From assembly GCA_029288535.1 (NCBI GenBank), contig JARIGY010000085.1, positions 1 to 17,775 of the forward strand: 17,775 nt of DNA, read 5' to 3'. Position numbers and translations under genes: made by a program. Of this stretch, positions 6,637 to 12,843 are shown in pieces. Source of the DNA: Candidatus Tayloriibacteriota bacterium (GTDB lineage Bacteria; Patescibacteriota; Minisyncoccia; Phycocordibacterales; JAKAEA01). A model generated the notes under the pieces. That model saw only the letters and a program-made list of their open reading frames with translations. It was not told where the DNA came from and ran no database searches. Each line of letters begins with the position of its first letter. Positions within the stretch are counted from its first letter, which is position 1.

Positions 6637-7668
6637 TTATGCCGAGAGTGAATAGCGGCCTTCCTTGTCTTTCTTGAAAAACTTCGGATTCTGGAGATTG
6701 ACCATGATCGTGTTTTCCTTGACATAGCGCTCTTTGAGAACCTTTTCGATAATCTTGTCTTTCTGCAACGGACCGTTCTGTTCGATGACTTTTCGGATCA
6801 CGTCTTTGACGACGCCGGAAATGTAACCCCATTCAGAGAGCGCGTAGAGGCCGCGGCCAACGAGAACAAATCGGGGGTCTTTGATCAATTCATTGTGCGT
6901 TGTTGCGACGTGAGCCTTCTTTTTGAAAAGCTTTTCGATCTGCTTGGCGACTTCGGTAAAGTGGATAGGAGAACCGTGCTTGCGGATGACGAGAAACGCG
7001 TAGTCGCGCATGCCTTTCGCGTTGACGTTCGGGCTTGAAGCCTTGCCCCATTCGCCGAGCGGGTTTTTTGAAATGGCTTTTGAAAGCGCCAGCCATCGCT
7101 TGAGGATTTCCTCCTGCTTGTATTCGTCGGAAACTTCTTTCAGATGTTCGGCAAAAGAACGGATGATGTCCTGCTCCGACACAAGGTCGTTATCGGAAAG
7201 ATTGGCGTAGAGCTTGTGGAGAGAAGAGTGGACTTTGTCCGAGAGGTCCTGGTCGATAAACCAGCGGTGCTTGAAATGCTCGTCTTCCTTGCTGCGCTTG
7301 AATGATTCGCCGAGTATGAAAAGGAGATTGAGATGATTGTGGGTGCTTTTGTCTTTGGTGATGTGATTGAGAAGATCTTCTTCGCTGACAAGGCCGCCCA
7401 GCGTGTGGAGAACCGCTTCGAGCTCGTCAAAAGCCTTTTTTTCCTTCTGATAATCCTTGGATTTGCGGATAGCCTGGATAGCGTGATTTTCGATCTGTCG
7501 GACGCGTTCGCGGGTGATATTGTACTTCTTGCCGATAGCCTCGAGCGTCATGCGCTCCGTATCCTTGCCCAAACCGTATCGGGAAACCATAACATCGCAT
7601 GCCCGTTCCGGGAGAACGGCCAAGAGCCTCTTGGTAACCTGCTTCGGCTTGAATGTAATGACGGCCAT
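6637..7668 (-). CDS. Sigma-70 region 4-like HTH fused to HARE-HTH domains
   Basis: A 343-residue DNA-binding protein. Residues ~14-68 are a sigma region 4 (LPERACDVMVSRYGLG, then TLEAIGKKYNITRERVRQIENHAI), the part that normally reads the -35 box. No region 2 is present, so it cannot be a complete sigma factor. Residues ~216-280 match a HARE-HTH winged helix (MRDYAFLVIRKHGSPIHFTEVAKQI, ending VGRGLYALSEWG), the fold of the RNA polymerase delta subunit. Residues ~284-342 look like a second winged helix ending GRYSLSA. The middle (70-210) is helical and acidic. It is probably a transcription regulator or RNA-polymerase accessory factor. It lies alone between leuS and the DUF8128 operon, behind a 95-base upstream region. 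Confidence 0.85.
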   Translation of the reverse strand: MAVITFKPKQVTKRLLAVLPERACDVMVSRYGLGKDTERMTLEAIGKKYNITRERVRQIENHAIQAIRKSKDYQKEKKAFDELEAVLHTLGGLVSEEDLLNHITKDKSTHNHLNLLFILGESFKRSKEDEHFKHRWFIDQDLSDKVHSSLHKLYANLSDNDLVSEQDIIRSFAEHLKEVSDEYKQEEILKRWLALSKAISKNPLGEWGKASSPNVNAKGMRDYAFLVIRKHGSPIHFTEVAKQIEKLFKKKAHVATTHNELIKDPRFVLVGRGLYALSEWGYISGVVKDVIRKVIEQNGPLQKDKIIEKVLKERYVKENTIMVNLQNPKFFKKDKEGRYSLSA

Positions 7669-7728
7669 GGTGTAAATATGTATTTTTATTTAGTAATGCC
7701 TTTGACGTTTAGTCGAATCTATATCTAT

Positions 7729-7757
7729 GTTTTATCACGAGGGCTGCAAGAAGTCAA
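7729..7757 (-). promoter_or_regulatory. Candidate promoter upstream of the sigma4/HARE gene
   Basis: Minus-strand TTGACT (7752-7757, 5/6) is followed after 17 bases by TAAAAC (7729-7734) with a TGA extension. This predicts a start near 7722 and an AT-rich leader of about 54 bases without a Shine-Dalgarno site. A weaker CATATT at 7675-7680, six bases before the ATG at 7668, could instead give a leaderless transcript. This is the longest upstream region among the core genes in the window. Confidence 0.45.
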
Positions 7758-7763
7758 GAAAGC

Positions 7764-10700
7764 CTAAACTACGACAATATTGACAAGCCTGCCCTTGACA
7801 TAGATCTCTTTTTTCACTTCTTTATTTTCGATCCATTTCACCACCTCAGGCACGGATTTAGCCATATGTATAGCCGTTTCCTGGGTAATTTCCGGGTCAG
7901 CCCTGAACTCTCCCCTCATCTTCCCGTTCACTTGGACCACGATGGTAAGCTCCTGCTTTTGAAGCTTCGCGGGGTTGAACGCCGGCCATGAAGCGAGGTG
8001 AACGGAAGTGCTATGGCCGAGGTTTTTCCACAACTCTTCCGCAATATGCGGAGCAAACGGCGCAAGCAATTGGAGGAAATGCTCGGCATAGCTTTTCGCT
8101 ATTTTTTCTTTTTTGTCGAATGCATTGAGCAGGATCATGAGGCTCGACACGGCGGTATTGAACTGCATGGCTTCAATGTCTTCGGAGACTTTTTTTATCG
8201 TCTGATGGATCAGGGATTCAATACCGCCCCCATCCCCTCCTAAATTAGGAGGGGTGGTATCTATTTTTTCCTGCAATTTCCAGACGCGTTCCAAAAATCG
8301 GCGCGGGCCTACAATGCCGTCGGTACTCCATGCCACAGGCTGGTCGAACGGTCCCATGAACATTTCGTAAAGCCTCAGCGTATCGGCGCCATATGCCTCT
8401 ATAATGCTGTCTGGGTTCACGACATTGCCTATCGATTTGGACATTTTGACTCCGCCTTCGGCCAGGATAAGCCCGTGGGAAGTGCGCTTTCGATATGGCT
8501 CGGAAGTCGGCACCAGACCCTGATCGAACAGGAACTTGTGCCAGAAGCGCGAATACAAAAGGTGCAGTGTCGTGTGTTCCATGCCGCCGTTGTACCAGTC
8601 GACAGGCGTCCAGTAGTCGAGCTTTTTCGGATCCGCAAGTGCCTTTTTGTTTTTCGGGTCGGTGTAGCGCAAATAATACCAGGAGCTTCCCGCCCAGTTG
8701 GGCATCGTGTCGGTTTCGCGCTTTGCTTTGCCTTTGCAAACCGGACACTTCGTATTGACCCATTTGGTAATGGCCGCCAACGGGGATTCGCCGCTGTCTG
8801 TCGGCACATAATTCTTAACGTTCGGAAGCTTCACCGGCAGATCCTTTTCCGGCACCGGCACCCAGCCATTCGTCTCGGGATTATTTTTCGCGCAGTTCTC
8901 GCAATGAACCATCGGGATCGGTTCGCCCCAATATCGCTGTCGCGAAAATATCCAGTCGCGAAGCTTGTAGGTGGTTACAATTTTTCCGTACTTTTCTGCA
9001 ATTTTTTTTTTAGTATTTTGAGATTCCTGCCCGGAAAATGCTCCGGATCCGACAAGCACACCTTCGCCCGGATATGCTTTTTCCCCATACTTCATGCGAT
9101 CAAGAATAAGATCCATCTCGGCATGAGCCATTCGCTCTGGAGTGATATCTTTTTCATCAAGCCAGATAATTTCATGCTTGGCTTTTTCTTCATCTGTAAT
9201 AGGAGCAGGCTCACCTTCGCCTAATTCAAAAAGAATGGTCCAGGTATGAGCAACACGATTTACGTCTTTATGCGCAGCAAAGAATTCTGACTGAACAGGT
9301 CCAATAATACTTTTTTTGTAGGTAAGATTCGAGTAACCTGTCTCTTCCATGATTTCTCGCCTTGCAGCTTCGATAGGATCTTCATCACCTTCGATACCGC
9401 CAACAACAAAGGTTGTCCACGGCTGCGTTTTCCATCTCAGACCGAGATACTTTTTGCGCTTTGGATCCCAAATGATGCCGAGTATTCCTTTTCTGAATAC
9501 AATTTTCTTCCCTGCTACATGTGGATTGCGATGATCAACTCGAAGTGGAGCAATGACAGGCTTGATTGGAAGATTATATTTCTTCGCAAACTCAAAATCC
9601 CGCTCATCATGGGCAGGCACGGCCATGACGGCTCCGGTACCGTAATTTGCCAAAACATAATCCGCAACGAAGATAGGGATTTCTTCACCGGTTGCAGGGT
9701 TAATAGCCTTGACTCCTTTTAGCTCGACACCGGTTTTGGTTTTGTCAGCTGATGTTCTCTCTATTTCGTCTTTCTTTTTTGCTTCTGTTGCATACTTTTT
9801 TACTTCATCGGCATTTGCGAGCACACCCTTATGATTTTCATCCAAAGCCAGAGTGACCCACAAGTGTTCGGGAGCAAGCACAATATACGTAACGCCGAAA
9901 AGCGTATCGGCTCTTGTCGTGAATACTTTTATATGGGCTTTTTCTCCTCGCGGGCCGCGGTTCTCATTGAGCTTTGCATTTGCAAATTTCAATTCAAAAC
10001 TTATTTCCGCGCCTTCGCTTTTGCCGATCCAATTGCGCTGTTGGATTTTTATCCGTTCTTGAAAATCTACCGTATCCAAATCCTTATCGAGCCTGTCGGC
10101 ATACTTGGTGATAGCGAGCATCCACTGTTCCTTCTCGCGCTTTTCCACCGGAGTGCCGCAGCGCTCGCATTTGCCGTCGATCACTTCTTCATTGGCCAAG
10201 CCGATTTTATCTTTCGGACACCAATTGATCACCATTTTCTTTTTGTATGCCAAACCCTTTTTATACATCTGCAAAAAGATCCACTGCGTCCATCGGTAAT
10301 ATTCCGGATCGGACGTGTTGATCTCCCGCGACCAGTCGAACGAGAAGCCGGCCGCTTTGAGCTGCCGCCGGAAATTATCGGTATTTTTCTTGGTTACCGC
10401 TTTCGGGTGCTGCCCGGTCTTGATCGCGTAGTTTTCGGTCGGCAGGCCGAATGCGTCCCAGCCTATCGGGTAGAGCACGTTGTAGTCTTCCATCCTGCGC
10501 TTCCTGGAAATGATATCCATGGCGGTATTTGAGCGAAGGTGGCCGGTATGCATCCCGTCTCCCGAAGGAAAAGGAAATTCTATCAGCGAATAGAACTTGG
10601 GCTTTTTTGAAAAATCTGCGGCTTTGTAGATTTTCTTTTTATCCCATTCTTTCTGCCACTTCTTCTCTATTTTCTTATGATCGTATGGTTTTGGTTTCAT
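7764..10700 (-). CDS. leuS: Leucyl-tRNA synthetase with inserted Nudix domain
   Basis: A 978-residue class I synthetase charging tRNA-Leu; typical bacterial LeuRS is about 800-870. HIGH-type motif HTGH is at 51-54 and KMSKS at 752-756. The zinc-type clusters are Cys161/178/181 and Cys600/603/652/655. The CP1 editing domain keeps its TTRADT loop (261-266) and the HDERD aspartate (Asp368), so editing is probably functional. The C-terminal domain ends in the usual IYVKGRLVNIVV. The excess length comes mainly from a complete Nudix domain at ~386-538, and a little from a Gly/Pro-rich peptide at 815-826 encoded by a palindrome. The gene follows the DUF5671-like gene with stop and ATG nearly abutting (TAAATG). 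The CPR-like architecture is seen directly; the Nudix domain's function is unknown. Confidence 0.96.
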   Translation of the reverse strand: MKPKPYDHKKIEKKWQKEWDKKKIYKAADFSKKPKFYSLIEFPFPSGDGMHTGHLRSNTAMDIISRKRRMEDYNVLYPIGWDAFGLPTENYAIKTGQHPKAVTKKNTDNFRRQLKAAGFSFDWSREINTSDPEYYRWTQWIFLQMYKKGLAYKKKMVINWCPKDKIGLANEEVIDGKCERCGTPVEKREKEQWMLAITKYADRLDKDLDTVDFQERIKIQQRNWIGKSEGAEISFELKFANAKLNENRGPRGEKAHIKVFTTRADTLFGVTYIVLAPEHLWVTLALDENHKGVLANADEVKKYATEAKKKDEIERTSADKTKTGVELKGVKAINPATGEEIPIFVADYVLANYGTGAVMAVPAHDERDFEFAKKYNLPIKPVIAPLRVDHRNPHVAGKKIVFRKGILGIIWDPKRKKYLGLRWKTQPWTTFVVGGIEGDEDPIEAARREIMEETGYSNLTYKKSIIGPVQSEFFAAHKDVNRVAHTWTILFELGEGEPAPITDEEKAKHEIIWLDEKDITPERMAHAEMDLILDRMKYGEKAYPGEGVLVGSGAFSGQESQNTKKKIAEKYGKIVTTYKLRDWIFSRQRYWGEPIPMVHCENCAKNNPETNGWVPVPEKDLPVKLPNVKNYVPTDSGESPLAAITKWVNTKCPVCKGKAKRETDTMPNWAGSSWYYLRYTDPKNKKALADPKKLDYWTPVDWYNGGMEHTTLHLLYSRFWHKFLFDQGLVPTSEPYRKRTSHGLILAEGGVKMSKSIGNVVNPDSIIEAYGADTLRLYEMFMGPFDQPVAWSTDGIVGPRRFLERVWKLQEKIDTTPPNLGGDGGGIESLIHQTIKKVSEDIEAMQFNTAVSSLMILLNAFDKKEKIAKSYAEHFLQLLAPFAPHIAEELWKNLGHSTSVHLASWPAFNPAKLQKQELTIVVQVNGKMRGEFRADPEITQETAIHMAKSVPEVVKWIENKEVKKEIYVKGRLVNIVVV
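8221..8260. repeat. Palindromic element inserted in frame in leuS
   Basis: Arms CCCCTCCTAA (8234-8243) and TTAGGAGGGG (8245-8254) form a perfect 10-bp inverted repeat around a single A. An outer ATACC/GGTAT pair sits at 8221-8225 and 8256-8260. On the coding strand it encodes TTPPNLGGDGGG (residues 815-826), a low-complexity loop between the catalytic core and the anticodon-binding helices. It looks like a mobile palindromic (REP- or RPE-like) unit tolerated in a surface loop. No second copy occurs in this window. Confidence 0.65.
9087..9545 (-). other. Nudix hydrolase domain inside the LeuRS editing domain
   Basis: Residues ~386-538 of LeuRS, between KPVIAP and the normal continuation YPGEGVLVGSGAF. 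The Nudix box is complete at 434-456: Gly434, Glu440, Arg448-Glu449-Ile450, Glu452-Glu453, Gly455 and Tyr456 fit GX5EX7REUXEEXGU exactly. Strands before (GILGIIWDPKRKKYLGLRW) and after (VAHTWTILFEL, KHEIIWLDEKDI) complete a typical Nudix fold. By hand count GC is 127/300 in 9121-9420. It is 171/300 over sampled flanking leuS lines (8581-8700, 8821-8880, 10381-10500), although 9721-9840 is also AT-rich. All metal-binding glutamates are present, so it should be catalytically competent. Confidence 0.92.
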
Positions 10701-11633
10701 TTATTTGATGGTTGAGCGGACCGGATAAAGCTGCGGGTCTATTGTCCGAGCAAAGCATACGGCGCCCGCAGCGTGCTGCCAATTATCCTGATTATTCATT
10801 ATTGGCATTGATCCTTTCGGATAGGCGCTATTTGCCGGAAGATCGAATGTTGCGCAAAGCTTGAATGTCGTTGAAGCAGTAGCAGAATATGCATAACCGG
10901 CATTGGTTTCAGGATCTACAGGTAGTGCTGAATTTGAAAGCGGATCATTGAGATCGCTCAGCTGCGCCGGCAACTTCCCTTTCTGCTGCCAATAATTGAG
11001 GACCTGATATTGGATATTCTGCAGGTCGCCAACGCGCTGCTGATCGAAGCGGAGTTTGCGCTGGGTTGCCGGAGAACCCACATAGATAAACCCAGCAACG
11101 ATAGAGCCGACCACCAGCACAAGCGCGACCCCGGCAAAAAGCTTTACGATGCGCGTCCGTTTTTCTACGGCAGTGCGGATGTCGATAAGATAATAGGCGA
11201 AAATCAAACCTGCGACAACAAACACAGAAATCACTTTGAAAATAAATTGCGCGGTCGTTTCGCCGCCGAGAAGGTTGAATACAAGAAAAATAAGATCGAT
11301 AGCGAGAGTCAGGCCGGAAATGAAAAGCGTGAAATAGACGAGCCATTTGCGCACGCCAAGCGACTTTTTTTCGGGAGCTGCAATGAGCTGCTTGTTGTAA
11401 ATCCATCCCAAAACAAGATATAGGGGAAACATAATGATCAGAGAAGCTACTGCAAATCGGATCGAGCTGGCAGAGCTGTCGTAATAATTGTTCAATGTAT
11501 CGGGAAAAACTTTGGCGATGATGTCGAACAGCAGATTGACCAGGTTAATAGCACTTATATAAAGAGCCACGATAATGCCCAGATGAAGAAAAAAATCGCT
11601 CGGCGCCGTTCGTATTTTTTGTGTTTCCTGCAT
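10701..11633 (-). CDS. DUF5671-like membrane protein with pilin-like C-terminal domain
   Basis: A 310-residue protein from the ATG at 11633 (MQETQKIRTA). An upstream in-frame ATG at 11651 would add six residues but lies within the promoter, so it is rejected. The N-terminal ~170 residues hold about five membrane segments (FFLHLGIIVALYISAINLVN onwards) in the DUF5671 pattern. After a final membrane segment (~178-198) comes an extracytoplasmic part starting LRFDQQRVGDLQNIQYQVL. It continues with YWQQKGKLPAQLSDL, PVDPETNAGYAYSAT and a FKLCATFDLPA strand, resembling the globular part of type II/IV pseudopilins. The function is unknown. Its stop abuts the leuS start, so it leads the leuS transcript. 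Confidence 0.75.
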   Translation of the reverse strand: MQETQKIRTAPSDFFLHLGIIVALYISAINLVNLLFDIIAKVFPDTLNNYYDSSASSIRFAVASLIIMFPLYLVLGWIYNKQLIAAPEKKSLGVRKWLVYFTLFISGLTLAIDLIFLVFNLLGGETTAQFIFKVISVFVVAGLIFAYYLIDIRTAVEKRTRIVKLFAGVALVLVVGSIVAGFIYVGSPATQRKLRFDQQRVGDLQNIQYQVLNYWQQKGKLPAQLSDLNDPLSNSALPVDPETNAGYAYSATASTTFKLCATFDLPANSAYPKGSMPIMNNQDNWQHAAGAVCFARTIDPQLYPVRSTIK

Positions 11634-11639
11634 GGCAAA

Positions 11640-11648
11640 ACTATACCA
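11640..11648 (-). promoter_or_regulatory. Extended -10 promoter, leaderless, for the DUF5671-leuS operon
   Basis: Minus-strand TGG-TATAGT is located six bases before the ATG at 11633 and within the first codons of the longer reading from 11651. The spacing is the same as at the nuclease gene (1388). It decides the start codon in favour of 11633. No Shine-Dalgarno site is present. Confidence 0.7.
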
Positions 11649-11710
11649 CATTTTACACTTTATGACACACTACAGTCTTTCTTTTTTATAAACTTTAAGC
11701 TAGATTAGTT

Positions 11711-11883
11711 ATGGAAGTGCCCAAAAGCACTTGTTGCGAGTTCAACCGAAGCTCAGGTATGACTCCTTTGACGGCGTTCTTCTCGTCAGGGTTAGCTTTT
11801 AGGCTAAATGCTTGAGCAACGTTCGCAACCCCCGTCTGTGATCCCCGCTTGCCGGGAACATGTCCAGACGGGGCTATTTTTTT
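11711..11883 (+). ncRNA. Structured non-coding RNA of unknown class
   Basis: About 170 nt on the strand opposite to all genes. Complementary segments are AAGTGC/GCACTT (11715-11720 with 11727-11732) and a closing stem GTTGCGA/TCGCAAC (11733-11739 with 11823-11829). Inside it are GCTCAGG/CTTGAGC (11751-11757 with 11811-11817), TGACG/CGTCA (11769-11773 with 11784-11788) and TTAGC/GCTAA (11792-11796 with 11803-11807). A strong terminator ends it. The nested stems make a multibranch fold. I do not recognise it as tmRNA, 6S, SRP or RNase P RNA. No open reading frame explains the conserved-looking pairing. The 5' end is approximate; no convincing plus-strand promoter is visible. Confidence 0.6.
11830..11883 (+). 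terminator. Rho-independent terminator of the ncRNA
   Basis: Perfect 9-bp stem CCCCGTCTG/CAGACGGGG (11830-11838 with 11865-11873) with a nested CCCG/CGGG hairpin in its loop, followed by a run of seven T on the plus strand (11877-11883). It supports transcription from left to right. Confidence 0.8.
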
Positions 11884-11885
11884 AT

Positions 11886-11912
11886 CTAAATTTTAAACTC
11901 AACACCACCATT
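11886..11912 (-). repeat. Degenerate coding-tail repeat, copy 1
   Basis: Read on the minus strand this ends GGVEFKI and a TAG stop. Over 26 bases it differs from the copy at 12572 at six positions, all transitions. A third short copy lies at 12510 and the 3' end of ychF (12844) has the same EFKI-stop ending. It may be the remnant of a gene end. The rest of 11913-12000 shows no gene I can support. Confidence 0.35.
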
Positions 11913-11992
11913 TTCATTGGCCCTCTAAACCGAAAAATATTTGGAAAACCCCATTTGCTCGTTTACTACGGCACACAAGACATTTTTATACA

Positions 11993-12030
11993 GCAAGCAA
12001 AAAAGCCGCCGTATTTCTACAGCAGCTTTT
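11993..12030 (-). terminator. Terminator overlapping the Nudix stop codon
   Basis: On the minus strand a 13-bp stem (12018-12030 with 12001-12013, two G-U pairs) with a four-base GAAA loop is followed by further T residues. Its upstream arm contains the last codons (Lys-Leu-Leu) and part of the stop of the Nudix gene, so coding and termination signals share the same bases. Confidence 0.8.
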
Positions 12031-12451
12031 GGGATACAAGCGAATCAATCGCTTCCGCCGTTTCCTTGATAAGAGAAAGTTCTTTTGCCTTTGCCGGGAT
12101 AGCCCACACATACTCATCATGGTCGGTGCTCAACTTAATATCCGATGAAGTGGGTTTGCATAGGAAAAAGATCCCGATGATCTGGAGTTGTTCTCCGCGG
12201 ACAACAGGCCTCCATTCACCAACGTAGAAGGGATGATCGATTTCAACATTCATCCCAATCTCTTCAGATGTTTCTCGTTGAATAGCATCGGTAAACAATT
12301 CTCCAACTTTGACTTTGCCGCCGGGAAAATCATACTTGCCCTTGTTGGCTCCTCCTTCATACTTCATTGACTCACGGATAAGCAGAAGTTTGCCATCCTT
12401 CACAAGAACAGCTCTCACTGCAACAAACTGTTTTGAAATTAGATTTTCCAT
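12017..12451 (-). CDS. Nudix hydrolase, MutT-like
   Basis: A 144-residue stand-alone Nudix protein. The box is complete: in PGGKVKVGELF...RETSEEIGM the Gly, Glu, Arg-Glu, Glu-Glu and Gly are all in register with GX5EX7REUXEEXGU (about residues 45-67). Strands before it (VAVRAVLVKDGKLLLIRE) and after it (FYVGEWRPVV, LQIIGIFFLCKP) fit the fold. Substrate, whether oxidised dNTP or another nucleoside diphosphate derivative, cannot be told. Its sequence is not close to the Nudix domain inside LeuRS. Unlike the core genes it has a strong Shine-Dalgarno site and long AT-rich flanks with repeats, suggesting recent acquisition. It has its own terminator. Confidence 0.93.
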   Translation of the reverse strand: MENLISKQFVAVRAVLVKDGKLLLIRESMKYEGGANKGKYDFPGGKVKVGELFTDAIQRETSEEIGMNVEIDHPFYVGEWRPVVRGEQLQIIGIFFLCKPTSSDIKLSTDHDEYVWAIPAKAKELSLIKETAEAIDSLVSQKLL

Positions 12452-12457
12452 GTTTTT

Positions 12458-12484
12458 CTCCTTTCTATGTAGTAGATTACTATA
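12458..12484 (-). promoter_or_regulatory. Promoter and strong Shine-Dalgarno site of the Nudix gene
   Basis: AAAGGAG (12458-12464) lies six bases before the ATG at 12451, an optimal site. Minus-strand TATAGT (12479-12484) would give a leader of about 20 bases. A clear leader and ribosome binding site contrast with the leaderless pattern at neighbouring core genes. Confidence 0.65.
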
Positions 12485-12509
12485 ATTTTATAATAAAGAA
12501 AATAAATGG

Positions 12510-12601
12510 CTAAACCTTGAACTCAATTGTTCCTCACTTCGTTCGGAGTGATCGATCAAAATCGAGCAAAGCTAGATTTTAAGCTCAACGCTACCATCCT
12601 T
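12510..12601 (-). repeat. Degenerate coding-tail repeats, copies 2 and 3, with hairpin
   Basis: Minus-strand reading at 12572-12601 ends KDGSVELKI-stop and at 12510-12533 ends GTIEFKV-stop, about 60 bases apart. Between them is a hairpin TCACT/AGTGA (12534-12538 with 12547-12551). Both short frames are closed by stops a few codons upstream, so they are not genes now. They resemble copy 1 at 11886 and the end of ychF. Confidence 0.35.
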
Positions 12602-12618
12602 TAAACTATTGTGTTAAT

Positions 12619-12685
12619 CTGGAAGACGGAATAAGTTGGGTGCTGGGGTTGCCCCTTCACTCTGGGCAAAAGGCCCATCTTCCAG
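12619..12685 (+). promoter_or_regulatory. Large hairpin leader before the 14-codon ORF
   Basis: CTGGAAGA (12619-12626) pairs with TCTTCCAG (12678-12685). Inside are GGGG/CCCC (12645-12648 with 12652-12655) and GGGC/GCCC pairings (12664-12667 with 12673-12676). The hairpin ends exactly where the Shine-Dalgarno sequence AAAGGAG (12686-12692) begins, so alternative folding could control access to it. I do not recognise a known riboswitch class. Confidence 0.5.
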
Positions 12686-12698
12686 AAAGGAGCGCCTC

Positions 12699-12743
12699 AT
12701 GGGCAAGAATTACCCGCCCTGGGTGAAATCCACCCAAAACTAG
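12699..12743 (+). CDS. Possible 14-residue peptide (leader peptide or small protein)
   Basis: ATG at 12699 is six bases after a perfect AAAGGAG and opens a frame encoding MGKNYPPWVKSTQN, then TAG. It is not hydrophobic and contains no attenuation-style run of one amino acid. It lies between a large hairpin upstream and two hairpins, TGGGTG/CACCCA (12720-12725 with 12731-12736) within the ORF and CTAGAGT/ACTCTAG (12740-12746 with 12762-12768) at its stop. The plus-strand unit ends at the terminator at 12789. No larger gene follows on this strand, so it is not an ordinary leader peptide. It may be a dual-function small RNA or chance. Confidence 0.4.
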   Translation: MGKNYPPWVKSTQN

Positions 12744-12755
12744 AGTTCGCGCCGC

Positions 12756-12764
12756 TGATATACT
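12756..12764 (+). promoter_or_regulatory. Plus-strand extended -10 element
   Basis: TGA-TATACT fits the extended -10 form used by genes here. It would start a ~65-nt RNA near 12771 ending at the 12789-12840 terminator. It also forms part of the CTAGAGT/ACTCTAG hairpin, so the match may be coincidental. Confidence 0.3.
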
Positions 12765-12788
12765 CTAGGAATCAAAAAAAGTATCGGC

Positions 12789-12840
12789 AAAAGGCACTAT
12801 CACTCATCCACCCCCGGAGAGAGCATAGTGCCTTTTATTT
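12789..12840. terminator. Bidirectional terminator between ychF and the plus-strand RNA
   Basis: A 12-bp perfect stem (12789-12800 with 12825-12836) reads AAAAGGCACTAT and its complement, with a 24-base loop. T-rich sequence follows on the plus strand. On the minus strand the stem ends in TTTT and a run of seven T lies a few bases further on (plus-strand A-run 12774-12780). It sits seven bases past the ychF stop and should terminate both convergent transcripts. Confidence 0.7.
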
Positions 12841-12843
12841 ATT

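Noticed and set aside
9001..9010. Run of ten T (A10 in the leuS coding strand) as a slippage or phase-variation site
   Set aside because: It encodes a Lys run in an intact frame; slippage would only truncate an essential enzyme and there is no alternative product to suggest programmed use.
7998..10532. Plus-strand open frames opposite leuS
   Set aside because: They are shadows of the GC-rich synthetase gene without independent domains.
11634..11651. Longer N-terminus (MWYSFA) for the DUF5671-like protein
   Set aside because: These codons coincide with the extended -10 TGGTATAGT, so the start at 11633 fits better.
11711..11883. tmRNA, 6S, RNase P or SRP RNA
   Set aside because: Length, lack of tRNA-like ends, and absence of the conserved P4, tag-peptide or GGAAGCA-type motifs argue against each.
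11808..12227. Plus-strand open frame of 139 codons between the ncRNA and the Nudix gene
   Set aside because: It starts inside the ncRNA, crosses its terminator and runs antisense into a clear Nudix gene; no domain or ribosome site supports it.
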